Shown: positions 52,578 to 61,756, numbered from the stretch's first letter. The stretch is DNA of 64,000 nt from CAZSVP01 sp964637185 (GCA_964637185.1 CAZWVB010000002.1:7445-71444); one strand, 5' to 3'. Numbers and translations are program-made. The notes: generated by a model not told the origin, from the sequence alone.

Positions 52578-52953
52578 GCTATGGCCAAGCATCAAAAAGC
52601 GCAGCCAAAGTGACACCATCGACCTATCGGCCAACGAGATGGTGATAGCATCTGGTGTCATTGCCAATGGCACGATAGAGACAGATCGAGATATATTTAT
52701 AGATGGTAATTATCGCGGCGACATCAAAACGCTTGGGTATATCAAACTTGGTACTAACTGCAGCGTGGAAGGCAAACTAAGCTCACGTGCCATTAGGCTA
52801 CAAGGGCATGTCAAAGGCGAGCTTACGGCAGACACGGAGATAGTAATAGATGGGGGTAGTGAGTTAGATGGCACTGCAGAGGCCAACAGTATAGAGATCA
52901 ATAAAGACGCAGCGGTCAATGCCAAGATTATCACCAGGACTGATAAGACATGA
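52570..52953 (+). CDS. bactofilin (polymer-forming cytoskeletal protein)
   Basis: 127 residues. A short disordered N-terminus, then the bactofilin right-handed beta-helix (about 20-120) with regular repeats: GVIANGTIETDRDIFIDGNYRGDI, LGTNCSVEGKL, LQGHVKGEL, VIDGGSELDGTAEA. Self-assembles into filaments on the inner membrane face and often scaffolds wall enzymes. Second gene of a DUF4446-bactofilin-DAGK-like unit with overlapping ends. Confidence 0.92.
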   Translation: MARLWPSIKKRSQSDTIDLSANEMVIASGVIANGTIETDRDIFIDGNYRGDIKTLGYIKLGTNCSVEGKLSSRAIRLQGHVKGELTADTEIVIDGGSELDGTAEANSIEINKDAAVNAKIITRTDKT

Positions 52954-53723
52954 ATTGCTACCTTGTAGAGTCAATAGATAACCAAAAAGCTCACATCCAA
53001 AACTTCTTATCATTGATACGCAAAAGTAAGATCGACGGACAAAATTATGAGGTGCAAAGAAGTACTCAACAGCAGTATCGTTTTCCTGCTTTACCTGATA
53101 ACTGCAATACAGTAATTTTTGTTGGTACAGACAAGTTTTTGGAAGCTGGACTATGGCATTATCGTGACTTTAAGTCGGCCGCATTTGGATATCTAGCTTA
53201 TGATTTCCAGTCGTCCGTGGCCAAGGATATGCAGCTCAACAGCCCAGAAGTTGCTGTCAAAGCTATCAAAAACCGCAAAGTCATCACCTATCAGCCACTA
53301 CAAACCAATCATGGATTTGTATTATTCAAATTGGAGCTTGATTTTGGCACGACGCCGCAAAAAGTACAGCTTCATCTCGATCAAAAATTGCAGCTACAGA
53401 CTGAGATCAATAGATTGGTGGTAGTCTATCATCCCGATCACCCTTTTGCGCACACCGACCAATTTGAGATTGAAGGCTACGCGATCGACCATAACGAATC
53501 CAATCAAGACAACCCCCTCAAACTACCCTTCCCTCTAGTCAAAGCTAAGCAGCAACAGTTACTCGCCAGATTGGCGGCATCTTACACGACCATACAGGCT
53601 GCCCAAAAAGACATAGTTGCCACTAGTCAAGCTCATTACAAACTGCCGCTGCGTATTACTATAAGTAAACAAAAACTGCGGTTGATAGCGCCTCGTGAGG
53701 AGCTCAAACGTCTTCATGGTTGA
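52950..53723 (+). CDS. diverged diacylglycerol-kinase-like protein
   Basis: 257 residues. The order of segments follows the DAGK/lipid-kinase catalytic fold: VIFVGTDKFLEAGLW where GGDGTLNEV is expected, FGYLAYDFQSSVAKDM in place of PLGTGNDFARAL, and SPEVAVKAIKNRKVITYQ in place of the EALEALL..V segment. Key GGDGT glycines are missing, so lipid kinase activity is doubtful. It overlaps the bactofilin stop by 4 nt. Assignment is from pattern only and is tentative. Confidence 0.5.
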   Translation: MNCYLVESIDNQKAHIQNFLSLIRKSKIDGQNYEVQRSTQQQYRFPALPDNCNTVIFVGTDKFLEAGLWHYRDFKSAAFGYLAYDFQSSVAKDMQLNSPEVAVKAIKNRKVITYQPLQTNHGFVLFKLELDFGTTPQKVQLHLDQKLQLQTEINRLVVVYHPDHPFAHTDQFEIEGYAIDHNESNQDNPLKLPFPLVKAKQQQLLARLAASYTTIQAAQKDIVATSQAHYKLPLRITISKQKLRLIAPREELKRLHG

Positions 53724-53773
53724 ATTCTCTTGATTCAATCTGCAGATCATGCTACAATATCCATCAGCAATTC

Positions 53774-53777
53774 GGAG
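53774..53777 (+). promoter_or_regulatory. Shine-Dalgarno deciding the infC start
   Basis: GGAG followed by 8 nt and then ATA at 53786. No ATG, GTG or TTG lies at a suitable distance, and the protein family begins exactly here. Confidence 0.65.
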
Positions 53778-53785
53778 AAACTTCA

Positions 53786-54304
53786 ATAAAAAAACGTTTT
53801 CGACTAAATCATGAAATAAAAGCTCCTACGGTTCGTCTACTGGGAGTCGATGGTAGTCAGATCGGCATCGTCGATATACAGACTGCCCGCCGCCGGACCG
53901 AAGAGGAAGGTTATGATCTAGCCGAAGTATCTCCCGATGCCAAGCCGCCAGTGGTCAAGATGATCGACTGGGGCAAGTACCAGTACGAACAGGCCAAACA
54001 AGAATCGCGTGCTCGACGCAATCAGAAGAGCATCGAAGTCAAGCAAGTTCGTATGGGTTTGAAAATTGGTGAGCACGATATGGACGTCAAACGACGCCAA
54101 GTTAGCAAATTCCTAGAAGCTGGCAACAAGGTCAAGATCACCGCCCGCTTCAAAGGTCGTGAGATGGCCCGCAAAGAATTGGGACCACCCGTGATAATGC
54201 GATTTCTTGAGCCACTCAATGAGCTTGCCCAGATCGAGCAAGAGCCTACCATGGCCGGCCGTGATATGTCGATAGTAGTAGCACCCAAAAACAAACCAAG
54301 GTAG
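53786..54304 (+). CDS. infC: translation initiation factor IF-3 (ATA start)
   Basis: 172 residues when started at ATA 53786 (M-KKRFRLNHEIKAPTVRLLG), which matches the usual N-terminus and length of IF-3. An upstream ATG at 53720 would add 22 unrelated residues. N-domain with GSQIGIVDIQTA, linker rich in Lys/Arg, C-domain with KQVRMGLKIGEHDM and RFKGREM. IF-3 genes elsewhere use AUU, AUA or AUC starts so that IF-3 represses its own translation. Followed by rpmI and rplT. Confidence 0.93.
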   Translation: MKKRFRLNHEIKAPTVRLLGVDGSQIGIVDIQTARRRTEEEGYDLAEVSPDAKPPVVKMIDWGKYQYEQAKQESRARRNQKSIEVKQVRMGLKIGEHDMDVKRRQVSKFLEAGNKVKITARFKGREMARKELGPPVIMRFLEPLNELAQIEQEPTMAGRDMSIVVAPKNKPR

Positions 54305-54331
54305 TAAGCACCGAAGCAAAGGAAGAAGACA

Positions 54332-54529
54332 ATGCCCAAGCGTAAGACCAACAAAACTATGTCCAAACGAATCAAGCTGAGTAAGACCGGCAAGGTTTTG
54401 CGTCTGCAAGCGTCACGTGCCCACAAACTCAGTGGTAAGTCTGCCGCCCGTAGGCGCACTTACGCGCTTGATCACGGTATGGCGCATGGTGATAGTCAAA
54501 ATGCCAAGAAAATGGTAGGAGCACGATAA
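54332..54529 (+). CDS. rpmI: 50S ribosomal protein L35
   Basis: 65 residues, basic. KRKTNKTMSKRIKLSKTGK and the SGKSAARRRT region fit L35 (KTHKGAAKRFK family), though the N-terminal motif is diverged. Between infC and rplT as in most bacteria; GGAAGAAG-type Shine-Dalgarno upstream. Confidence 0.9.
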   Translation: MPKRKTNKTMSKRIKLSKTGKVLRLQASRAHKLSGKSAARRRTYALDHGMAHGDSQNAKKMVGAR

Positions 54530-54530
54530 T

Positions 54531-54872
54531 ATGCGCGTCAAAAGAGGCGTTACTGCCCGCAATCGCCACAAAAAAATATTGAAGATGGCCAAAGGCTACA
54601 GCAAGGCCCGCCGCTCTAGCTACCGCAAGGCCAACGAAGCTGTCATCAAGGCCCTATCCTACCAGTACCGCGATCGCCGCAACCGCAAGCGCGACTTCCG
54701 CAGTCTTTGGATCACTCGTATCTCTGCCGCTGCCAAAGCCAATGGTACCAGCTACTCTGTACTCATGGATAAGCTCAATAAGGCCAAAGTGGGCCTAAAC
54801 CGCAAGATGCTTAGCGAAGTAGCCGCCCGCTACCCCGAAGCTTTCTCCGAAATCGTCAAGTCCGCCAAATAA
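54531..54872 (+). CDS. rplT: 50S ribosomal protein L20
   Basis: 113 residues. MRVKRGVTARNRHKKILKMAKGYSKARRSSYRKANEAV is shortened here to key words RVKRG, KGY and RSSYRKA; then YRDRRNRKRDFRSLWI and ISAAAKANGTSYS. Binds 23S rRNA early in assembly. One nucleotide after rpmI and followed by a strong terminator. Confidence 0.96.
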   Translation: MRVKRGVTARNRHKKILKMAKGYSKARRSSYRKANEAVIKALSYQYRDRRNRKRDFRSLWITRISAAAKANGTSYSVLMDKLNKAKVGLNRKMLSEVAARYPEAFSEIVKSAK

Positions 54873-54877
54873 TGCCA

Positions 54878-54900
54878 GAGCTCCCAAGGGAGCTCTTTTT
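54878..54900 (+). terminator. terminator of infC-rpmI-rplT
   Basis: GAGCTCCC-AA-GGGAGCTC followed by TTTTT immediately after the rplT stop. Confidence 0.8.
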
Positions 54901-54902
54901 GG

Positions 54903-55310
54903 TCACTTGGGAGCCGTGCGCTCGGCCTCATGGATAAGTTTCATCCGCTCCAGAAGACGCTGCGCCAAGAATGGAGGCTGATCCTTACTATGTGTATCAA
55001 TAAACTCCTGAGTGATAGCCTTGGCAAGTGATTTTTCCAGCCTTTCCACGTCTTTTTTGGGCAGTGTGGATACCACACCACAATTATCGCAGCTACGTGT
55101 TTGGGCTATCACTGTCTTGATCTGAGATACGTATCTATAGGGCTTCTCACCCTCTTTCAGTTTATAGACGGTCGGGGTACCCAATTGATGGGAAACCCCA
55201 CACATCAAACACTGCAATGTAAAGTGTGCTTCCAAGGCCGGTGCCACTTGTGTGAAATGTCGGCTTTTTTGATCAAATACCACGTTGAGGTTGACTGCCG
55301 TTAGGATCAA
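54903..55310 (-). CDS. zinc-finger-like protein, unknown
   Basis: 135 residues. TTG start with AGGAG 5 nt upstream and TACAAT before it. Two CxxC pairs, CLMC (about 34) and CDNC (about 74), are placed to bind one metal. A helical C-terminus (KKDVERLEKSLAKAITQEFIDTH) follows. No family recognised. Its 3' end abuts the rplT terminator. Confidence 0.6.
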   Translation of the reverse strand: MILTAVNLNVVFDQKSRHFTQVAPALEAHFTLQCLMCGVSHQLGTPTVYKLKEGEKPYRYVSQIKTVIAQTRSCDNCGVVSTLPKKDVERLEKSLAKAITQEFIDTHSKDQPPFLAQRLLERMKLIHEAERTAPK

Positions 55311-55339
55311 CTTTACTCCTTATTGTAGGTACAATGTGC

Positions 55340-55366
55340 AAAAAAAAAGCCGCCCGATCGGGCGGC
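55340..55366 (-). terminator. terminator of the envelope/ABC operon
   Basis: Perfect GCCGCCCGATCGGGCGGC palindrome (55349-55366), followed on the minus strand by nine T. Confidence 0.8.
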
Positions 55367-55439
55367 TTAGAGCCTGGTTTGAGGCAAAGGATTATTACAC
55401 ATCGAAAGTAAGTATAAGAAGTATTGAAATTTTTGTCAA

Positions 55440-56690
55440 CTACAGAGCCTTGAGAGCCTGAATTGGTCGTTTGCGAGCAGCCTTGATAGCTGGTGCCACA
55501 CCAAATACTATTCCAACAAACAATGACACGCCGATTGCTAGCAAGAATGACTTTGTTGAGTAGACAGGTGTGATATTGGCAAACTTTTTAATCAATAAGC
55601 CGGCCAGATACGCTAAGCCTAGCCCTAGCAGGCCACCGATCAGCGACAAGACGATTGCCTCGGTCATGAATTGACCCAAGATGTTCCAGAAGGTCGCCCC
55701 GACAGCCTTACGTATGCCTATCTCGCGGGTTCGCTCACTGACGGTTACGAGCATGATATTCATAATACCTATTCCACCTACCAGCAAGCTGATGGCAGCA
55801 ATAGCAATCACAAATGAGCTCAAGATATCTAAAATACTGTTAAATGTACTTAGCAGCTCCTCTTGAGTAAGCACACTAAAGTCATCACTACCATTGTGAT
55901 TGGCCTTGATACTCTGCTCCAATGATTGTTTTACACTGTCGACATTCTTAGGGTCATTCACCTGCACTAGTATTCGAAATACTTGATTGGAGCCAGATAA
56001 TTCCTGGGCCACAGTAGAAGGCATATAGACTATGTCTTCACCAACACCTAACCCAGTATCAGATCCTTCGGCTCGTTTCTGAACACCAATGACTTTGAAT
56101 TGTTTCCCCCTTATACCTACAGTTTTACCTATTGGGTCTTCGCTACCAAACAAATTCTGCTTTGTATCATCACCTATCACAACTACATAGGCTTTGTTGA
56201 CGTCATCTTGGCTGGTAAAAAAGCTGCCCGAACCTAACTTGATGTCGCGTATCGAGAAATAATCTGGCGTAGTACCAAATATGTAAGCTGTATTGCTGGA
56301 CAGATCATTGCGTGTCACATTGGATGATATCAGAGTAACTGATGTGGTCTTGTCCACATCGGCAGTCTTGGAGGCCATCTTCACATCCGTCTCCGTTAGT
56401 GTTGGAGCGCCCAAACTACTACCGAAGCTTGGACCAGCTGCACTGCTACGTTGTTGCTGGCCATTGCGAGCCGTGCTGGTAGATTGCCCAATTTTACCAG
56501 AAGTGATTGTCAGCACGTTAGTACCAAGACTACTGATTTGGCCACCTACTTGAGCTTTTACTCCATCACCTATACCTATCATTACTAATACTGCAAAAAC
56601 ACCTATAACAATGCCTAACACAGTAAGAAATGACCGCAATTTAGCACCTGCTATGCTACCAAAAGCGCTACGAATGTTTTGTATTATCAT
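55440..56690 (-). CDS. MacB/FtsX-type ABC transporter permease
   Basis: 416 residues. One N-terminal membrane helix (about 18-40), a large extracellular MacB periplasmic-core-like domain (residues 45-285) and three C-terminal helices with the FtsX signature (GGIGIMNIMLVTVSERTREIGIRKAVGA). Mechanotransmission-type exporter subunit rather than a conduit. ATGA overlap with the ATPase gene upstream. Substrate unknown, perhaps peptides or lipoproteins. Confidence 0.9.
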   Translation of the reverse strand: MIIQNIRSAFGSIAGAKLRSFLTVLGIVIGVFAVLVMIGIGDGVKAQVGGQISSLGTNVLTITSGKIGQSTSTARNGQQQRSSAAGPSFGSSLGAPTLTETDVKMASKTADVDKTTSVTLISSNVTRNDLSSNTAYIFGTTPDYFSIRDIKLGSGSFFTSQDDVNKAYVVVIGDDTKQNLFGSEDPIGKTVGIRGKQFKVIGVQKRAEGSDTGLGVGEDIVYMPSTVAQELSGSNQVFRILVQVNDPKNVDSVKQSLEQSIKANHNGSDDFSVLTQEELLSTFNSILDILSSFVIAIAAISLLVGGIGIMNIMLVTVSERTREIGIRKAVGATFWNILGQFMTEAIVLSLIGGLLGLGLAYLAGLLIKKFANITPVYSTKSFLLAIGVSLFVGIVFGVAPAIKAARKRPIQALKAL

Positions 56691-57379
56691 CGATTGCCCC
56701 CTACTATCTGACTATCCAGCATATGGATGGTGCGTCCAGCATAACGCGCTATGTCCGAGCTATGCGTCACTACGACAATGGTCATGCCACGCTGATTGAG
56801 CTTTTGCAGCAGGCGCATTATCTCATCGCTGGTTTTGCTATCCAGATTGCCAGTTGGCTCGTCTGCCAGTAGAAGGCTTGGCTTGTTGACCAAGGCTCGC
56901 GCGATCGCTGCGCGCTGCACCTGACCACCGCTGAGGCGATTGGTGCGATTACGCAGCTTGTCGCCCAGCCCAACCTGACGCAGTACTTTTGTAGCCCTTT
57001 CTTTGCGCGTTCGAGACCTCAACCGCTTATAAACCAAGGGTAGCTCAACATTGCGCAGAATATTCATTCTTGGCAGTAGATTAAAATTTTGGAAAACGAA
57101 ACCAATCTTGTCGCGGCGCAACTTGGACAGTTTTCTTTCTTTCATGCAAGTGATATCAACACCGTCTAGCAAGTATACTCCTGTCGATGGAACGTCCAGT
57201 AAACCAATTATATTCATCAGGGTCGACTTACCAGAGCCAGATGGCCCCATAATTGCTACGAATTCACCTTTTTTGATCTCAAGCTTGATATTTTTCAGCG
57301 CATCATAAACACCCGCCTCATCATCGTAGCGCTTACCGACTTCGTACAAACCTATTACTACGTCACTTGTTTCTGACAT
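56687..57379 (-). CDS. MacB/LolD-type ABC transporter ATPase
   Basis: 230 residues from the ATG at 57379 (MSETSDVVIGLYEVGKRY), overlapping the DUF4012 gene end by 17 bp. Walker A GPSGSGKST, Q-loop VFQNFNLLPRM, signature LSGGQVQRAAIARAL, Walker B LLLADEPTGNLD, and H-loop VVVTHSSD. Pairs with the following permease. Confidence 0.93.
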   Translation of the reverse strand: MSETSDVVIGLYEVGKRYDDEAGVYDALKNIKLEIKKGEFVAIMGPSGSGKSTLMNIIGLLDVPSTGVYLLDGVDITCMKERKLSKLRRDKIGFVFQNFNLLPRMNILRNVELPLVYKRLRSRTRKERATKVLRQVGLGDKLRNRTNRLSGGQVQRAAIARALVNKPSLLLADEPTGNLDSKTSDEIMRLLQKLNQRGMTIVVVTHSSDIARYAGRTIHMLDSQIVGGNR

Positions 57380-58781
57380 ATTCCAATTGTAGCTGACTAT
57401 CCTGGTCGACAACAAGCTTCTTGATGACAATATTGTCATCACTCAAAAGAATATTTTTTGTGTTCGATAGCTCCAGATGATAGCTACTTGGCATTTGCAC
57501 TTCCAACTGCAGGCTGTAAGGCCAGCCACCAAACTGCTTATCTACTTGCTGGGCAAACACTACTCTATCGGTCATTGCCAATTGGCTCGGTAATTTGTAA
57601 GTGAGCGACATATCCGCTGCACCAGTGGGATCGAGGGTTTTTGTAATAGTAAACGTTGTAAATCCCTCTTCATTTGAAGTGATTATTGGGTCATCACTGC
57701 CTTGGCTACTTACCAATGTGCTACCTGTTGGCACTGCTATTTTGATACTACTGATATTACGTTTGACAAGCCAATTAGGCAATCCACTTTTTGCCTCAAT
57801 ATAAGGATACAAATAACTATCCGCATTGTGTACGCGACGAATCTTTATTGTATTAATTACACTGCCATCACTATTTATTGTAGAATGCTTTTGCATATTT
57901 GACTTCATATAACTACTACTTTTATCTGCCCCGCCATTGGATTCAGCCACCAATAAGCAGTCAAATAGCTTGCAAGTTTGTTTTTGGCTAAGTGCAGTTT
58001 CGTCAGCGAATTGGCTCAATTGTTGTTCAGAGCTAAACAAGGCGATGTGTTTGTCGGCCACTTCTTCACGAAACAGTTTTTCTAGATCGCCCAATTGTAC
58101 TGGGCTGGTTTGCTGTAGTCTCGCTACCAACTTGTTCGCTATTTCGGCAAAGGTTGACCCTTTCGCATCTTGGCCAGACTGCGCATCCTGGCCGGTTTCC
58201 ACCTCCTTTTGAACTACCTCGAAGAAGTTATCAGCATTGACCTGCTGACGGTTGTCCAGCGTGACCGGTCCTGTTTGCTTTAGCAGCGACTTCACAAAAT
58301 CGGGAGTGATGGCCAAAACAGCATCCACTGGCTGCCCAGTAGTTTTGGCAAACATTTGGCCTAGTCGGCTAGCGTTGGTATCCCAACTAAGCGAATGTGC
58401 AGCATCACGCAGTTGCACTCCATGTGCGCCAAGCATAGTGAGCTCAGGCAAATCATAAGCCAACGGCGCAGTTGTCCTGTCGTAGTAGTATACATTGCGG
58501 ATAGGTTCTAGTTTTATCTTATTGTTACTGTATGATAAATAGCCAATCGATCCGACAAAGCCACCCCCGTAACGTATCTCGTTGTTGTTGAGAATTACAA
58601 TCATCACATGCCGGTCGTGGTGTTGCATAACCTGAAGCAGATCCAACAATTGGCTACGATCTGTTCCCTTACCACTTATGCCTATTAGCAGCACTATAAG
58701 ACGGCTAAAAATCAGTATTAGTATCAGAGCCAGCCCAATTCCTACACTCCAATAGATATGTTTGTTTTTATCAGACCTCAT
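57363..58781 (-). CDS. DUF4012 family membrane-anchored protein
   Basis: 472 residues. N-terminal membrane helix (about 12-33), then the DUF4012 hallmark VILNNNEIRYGGGFVGSIGYLS and a long ectodomain ending in beta-rich text. Often found with polysaccharide synthesis genes and LytR-like ligases; function unknown. Starts inside the last codons of the interrupted GT4 (11-bp overlap). Confidence 0.85.
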   Translation of the reverse strand: MRSDKNKHIYWSVGIGLALILILIFSRLIVLLIGISGKGTDRSQLLDLLQVMQHHDRHVMIVILNNNEIRYGGGFVGSIGYLSYSNNKIKLEPIRNVYYYDRTTAPLAYDLPELTMLGAHGVQLRDAAHSLSWDTNASRLGQMFAKTTGQPVDAVLAITPDFVKSLLKQTGPVTLDNRQQVNADNFFEVVQKEVETGQDAQSGQDAKGSTFAEIANKLVARLQQTSPVQLGDLEKLFREEVADKHIALFSSEQQLSQFADETALSQKQTCKLFDCLLVAESNGGADKSSSYMKSNMQKHSTINSDGSVINTIKIRRVHNADSYLYPYIEAKSGLPNWLVKRNISSIKIAVPTGSTLVSSQGSDDPIITSNEEGFTTFTITKTLDPTGAADMSLTYKLPSQLAMTDRVVFAQQVDKQFGGWPYSLQLEVQMPSSYHLELSNTKNILLSDDNIVIKKLVVDQDSQLQLEYVRNK

Positions 58782-59190
58782 AAACCTTTTCTACAAGCTC
58801 AGACATGGCTGCCTTGAACTTTACCACGGAGAATTTTTCGGCCTGTTTGATGATCTTTTTACTATCCATCGTCATTTGCTCAAACTTAGCGATAGCAGAT
58901 GTCAGTGAATCAACGTTTTGTTGGTCAAACCCAACCCCAGTGACACCATCTATAACAGTCTCGCTAGCGCCACCTCGGCTGTAGTAGATGACAGGTTTGC
59001 CTGCCGCCATGGCTTCGACAGGAGAAATACCAAAATCTTCTTCAGCTGGGAATATAAACGCTTTGCAGCCCAAAAAGTATTTCTTAGTCTTAACATCGTC
59101 CAAAAACCCGAGAAAACGCACTGTTGGGCCGGCCTGTTTTTGTAGCTTGGCCGATTCGCTACCTCGTCCTATTACCAAGAGTTTCGTACC
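58771..59190 (-). pseudogene. GT4 glycosyltransferase, C-terminal part after an in-frame TGA
   Basis: About 139 codons in the same frame as the preceding part. Donor-binding domain: KLLVIGRGSESAKLQ, VRFLGFLDD, FIFPAEEDFGISPVEAMAAGKPVI (E-x7-E motif), GGASETVIDG. It ends normally, with the DUF4012 gene overlapping. A TTG at 59178 could allow internal initiation, but half a GT-B enzyme would lack the acceptor domain. The intact downstream sequence implies a recent lesion, a sequencing error or stop readthrough. Confidence 0.7.
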
Positions 59191-59889
59191 TCATTTGCTG
59201 GCTGCCCGTACTGCCAGATCAACTCTTTTGTATGGGATGAGGCGCGACACTACTAGATAGTAATCGCCGTCCTGAGCCTCACTACCACCAAACTGACCCG
59301 TATCGACGGGTGGGAATATTACGCTGGAGTCCCGATGATAGTACTTTTCTATCCGATCACTAACTGTTTTGGAATTGGCTACCAGTATATCTGGCCGTTG
59401 TGCTGCCGCATAGTCCCAAAGTCTCAACTTCTTGATGTTTCGCTTAAATACTGCTCTTGCTGCCGGATCTAGCAACCCAAATCCAGGATCTTCCAGATAG
59501 TTCTCGTAACCGCTCCAGTAATATCGCGTCGGGGTATGAATATAGCTGATGTGTTTGGTCTCGGTCGGAGTAATTATGCCTTTGGCCTCGGCGCTAGCAC
59601 TACTTATCACCACATCATAATCAGCAAAATCAAAACTCTCGAAGGCTAGTTGGCGCAGCATCGGAAAAAGTTGATGTTTTTTACTCGCGAGTGGTATATG
59701 TTGTAAGAAAGAAACACGTACGTCTTTGCCTTTAAAATCAGGTAATTTTGTAGGGTTGTACACGCTAGTGTAGATCGGTGCATCAGGATACATATCAGAC
59801 AATGTCAAAACTACACGCTCCGCCCCACCAAGATTGGTAAGCCAATCATGTACGATTGCTATTTTGGGTTTAATAGCCGTTTTGACCAC
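59191..59889 (-). pseudogene. GT4 glycosyltransferase, N-terminal part ending at an in-frame TGA
   Basis: 232 codons from GTG 59889. IAIVHDWLTNLGGAERVVLTL, SASAEAKGI, YIHTPTRYYW, ANSKTVSDRI and YYLVVSRLIPYKRVDLAVRAASK, then TGA (59193-59191) and GTKLLVIGRG in the same frame. Homologues continue here with a residue such as Leu (..AFNKLG..LLIVG), so one base change explains the stop. The start overlaps the end of the sugar-transferase gene by 20 bp, part of the capsule/EPS-like cluster. Confidence 0.72.
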
Positions 59890-61288
59890 GCAGCACCATC
59901 CAAACCGTTTGTAGTACTATCTTAAAATCGAGCCACAAACTCCAATGTTCTATATAGTACAGATCTAGCTTCACCCGTTCATCATAGCTGACATCGTTGC
60001 GTCCAGATACCTGCCACAAGCCCGTCAACCCTGGTTTGATCATCAAAAACACTCCAGCATGACTACCATAGCGCTCTAGCTCATCCTCTATAATCGGCCT
60101 AGGACCTACTAGACTGATATCACCTTTGAAAATATTGATCAGTTGAGGTAACTCATCAAGGCTAGTGCGGCGCAAGAACCGACCTAGCTTACTTACACGC
60201 GGATCTTTTTTGAGTTTCTGATCTCGCTTCCATTCTTCTATAAGAGATGGGTCACCAAAAGTCTTAAGCACCTCAAGATCAGTTTTGCCACTGTACTTAC
60301 CGCCAGTACAGTACTCCATTTTCATGGATCGAAACTTGTAAATACTAAACGGCTTGCCGGCTCTTGAGATACGTTTATGCAGATACAAAATCGGACCTGG
60401 GTTGGTAAGCTTTTGTAACAATGCGATTGCTAAAAATATTGGCGACAAGATAACCAGCCCAACACCAGATATGAATAGGTCTAGAAGACGCTTGATAATC
60501 CTGCCCCAACCCTCCAGAGGAGTTTGGCGTATCTCCAAGACAGTAACATCCCCTATTGTTTCAGGTACCATAGAAGAAGCGAAGAAATTGGCTATAGTAG
60601 GAACAAATTTGAGTGTTATGTTGTTAGACTCACAATAATTAGTAATGTCTAGTAGTGTATCCTCTGGTATGTTGGTTTGGGTTACCACCAACTGGTCGAT
60701 ATCCCGATTCTTTAGTTTGGCCAAGATATCCTGGGTGTTAGATCGTTTGAGGTTGAGATTTACTAAAGTACTGTCAAAATCTTTGTACCTCATCTGGTAC
60801 TCGCTGAGCAACTGTTCAGAGACTCCATTACTTCCAAGAAGTACGATCTTATACAGACCGACTCCAAATCTGAACAGGAAACGTTGAACACTATTGAGTA
60901 TCAATCTAGCAAATATCACTAGCAGAGTGCTTAGTATAAAACCAAATATCGGAATGCTCTTGGCCGGGAAGATTGGTTCAGAGGTAAAAAAGTCGATGAT
61001 AATCAACACCATGGTAGTGGCAGCTGTCGCGCTAATAATCTTACCAATTTCATAAAACCTACTACGCACCGACCCAAAACTATACAGCCCAAGCACAGCA
61101 AACAGCGCTATCCAAACTGGTAACAATACCACCATATATGTAAGATAGTTGTGCCCAGATACTAGATGAGCAAAAGGCTTGGCTTGGCCCTCTCGAATAA
61201 AATAAGCCAATACAAAACCAACCACGATCATGGTGGCATCTAGGGGCACTTGCAAGAGATTGAAGACTAGCTCACTGCGCTTCTTCAT
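59870..61288 (-). CDS. polyprenyl glycosylphosphotransferase (WcaJ/WbaP-type)
   Basis: 472 residues. Four to five N-terminal membrane helices (about 10-125), a CoA-binding-like middle (IVLLGSNGVSEQLL), and the bacterial sugar transferase domain (about 270-472) with the reentrant-helix region GVGLVILSPIFLAIALLQKLTNPGPILY, SIYKFRSM, RRTSLDELPQLINIFKGDISLVGPRP and KPGLTGLWQVSGR. Transfers sugar-1-phosphate to undecaprenyl phosphate, starting surface glycan synthesis; uppP downstream of 62.1 kb recycles the carrier. TACAAT ends 7 nt before the ATG. Confidence 0.94.
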   Translation of the reverse strand: MKKRSELVFNLLQVPLDATMIVVGFVLAYFIREGQAKPFAHLVSGHNYLTYMVVLLPVWIALFAVLGLYSFGSVRSRFYEIGKIISATAATTMVLIIIDFFTSEPIFPAKSIPIFGFILSTLLVIFARLILNSVQRFLFRFGVGLYKIVLLGSNGVSEQLLSEYQMRYKDFDSTLVNLNLKRSNTQDILAKLKNRDIDQLVVTQTNIPEDTLLDITNYCESNNITLKFVPTIANFFASSMVPETIGDVTVLEIRQTPLEGWGRIIKRLLDLFISGVGLVILSPIFLAIALLQKLTNPGPILYLHKRISRAGKPFSIYKFRSMKMEYCTGGKYSGKTDLEVLKTFGDPSLIEEWKRDQKLKKDPRVSKLGRFLRRTSLDELPQLINIFKGDISLVGPRPIIEDELERYGSHAGVFLMIKPGLTGLWQVSGRNDVSYDERVKLDLYYIEHWSLWLDFKIVLQTVWMVLRGQNGY

Positions 61289-61332
61289 AGCTGATATTGT
61301 AACATGAGCACTGGTATGAAAATATTATTGCG

Positions 61333-61721
61333 GCTCCATATGCAACCTATAAGCCGAATTTTGTAACCGCCGCTAGGCGGATGGCAATCATCTATCTTCT
61401 TTCTGGCAAAACCTGCCAAAACGACCTCACTTTGGATGGTGCGATCAGCCCTGAAGACGAGCAGTCTCTGCCACCGAAGCGACAACGGGCCCATAATCTT
61501 GCAGCAGATGGGGTTTACCTTCCAGCTGATGTCACCACCAGCCGTTGTGCGCTCTTACCGCACTCTTTTCACCCTTATCCGCCGAAGCGGACGGTATAGT
61601 CTCTGTGGCACTTTCCCTAGGATCACTCCCGGTTGCCGTTAGCAACCATCTTGCTCTGCGCTGTTCGGACTTTCCTCTCTTACCGATACGGTAGGAGCGA
61701 TTGCCCAGTTACATATGAAGC
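61333..61721 (-). ncRNA. rnpB: RNase P RNA
   Basis: About 389 nt. The ends pair over 14 bp (P1: GCTTCATATGTAAC with GTTGCATATGGAGC). The conserved core includes GAGGAAAGTCCGAAC near the 5' end, CCTAGGGAAAGTGCCACAGA, GGTAAACCCCATC and the 3' ACAAAATTCGGCTTA. Processes tRNA 5' ends. Own promoter immediately upstream. Confidence 0.93.
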
Positions 61722-61727
61722 TACAGT

Positions 61728-61756
61728 ATTATACAATAAAACTACCTATTTGTCGA
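61728..61756 (-). promoter_or_regulatory. rnpB promoter
   Basis: Minus-strand TCGACA (61756-61751), 17 nt, TATAAT (61733-61728). The -35 lies inside the last codons of the RNase H-like gene. Confidence 0.65.

Noticed and set aside
58771..59889. UGA recoded as glycine (SR1/Gracilibacteria code)
   Set aside because: TGA is the stop codon of many intact genes here (ATGA overlaps), so a reassigned code is not supported by one interrupted gene.
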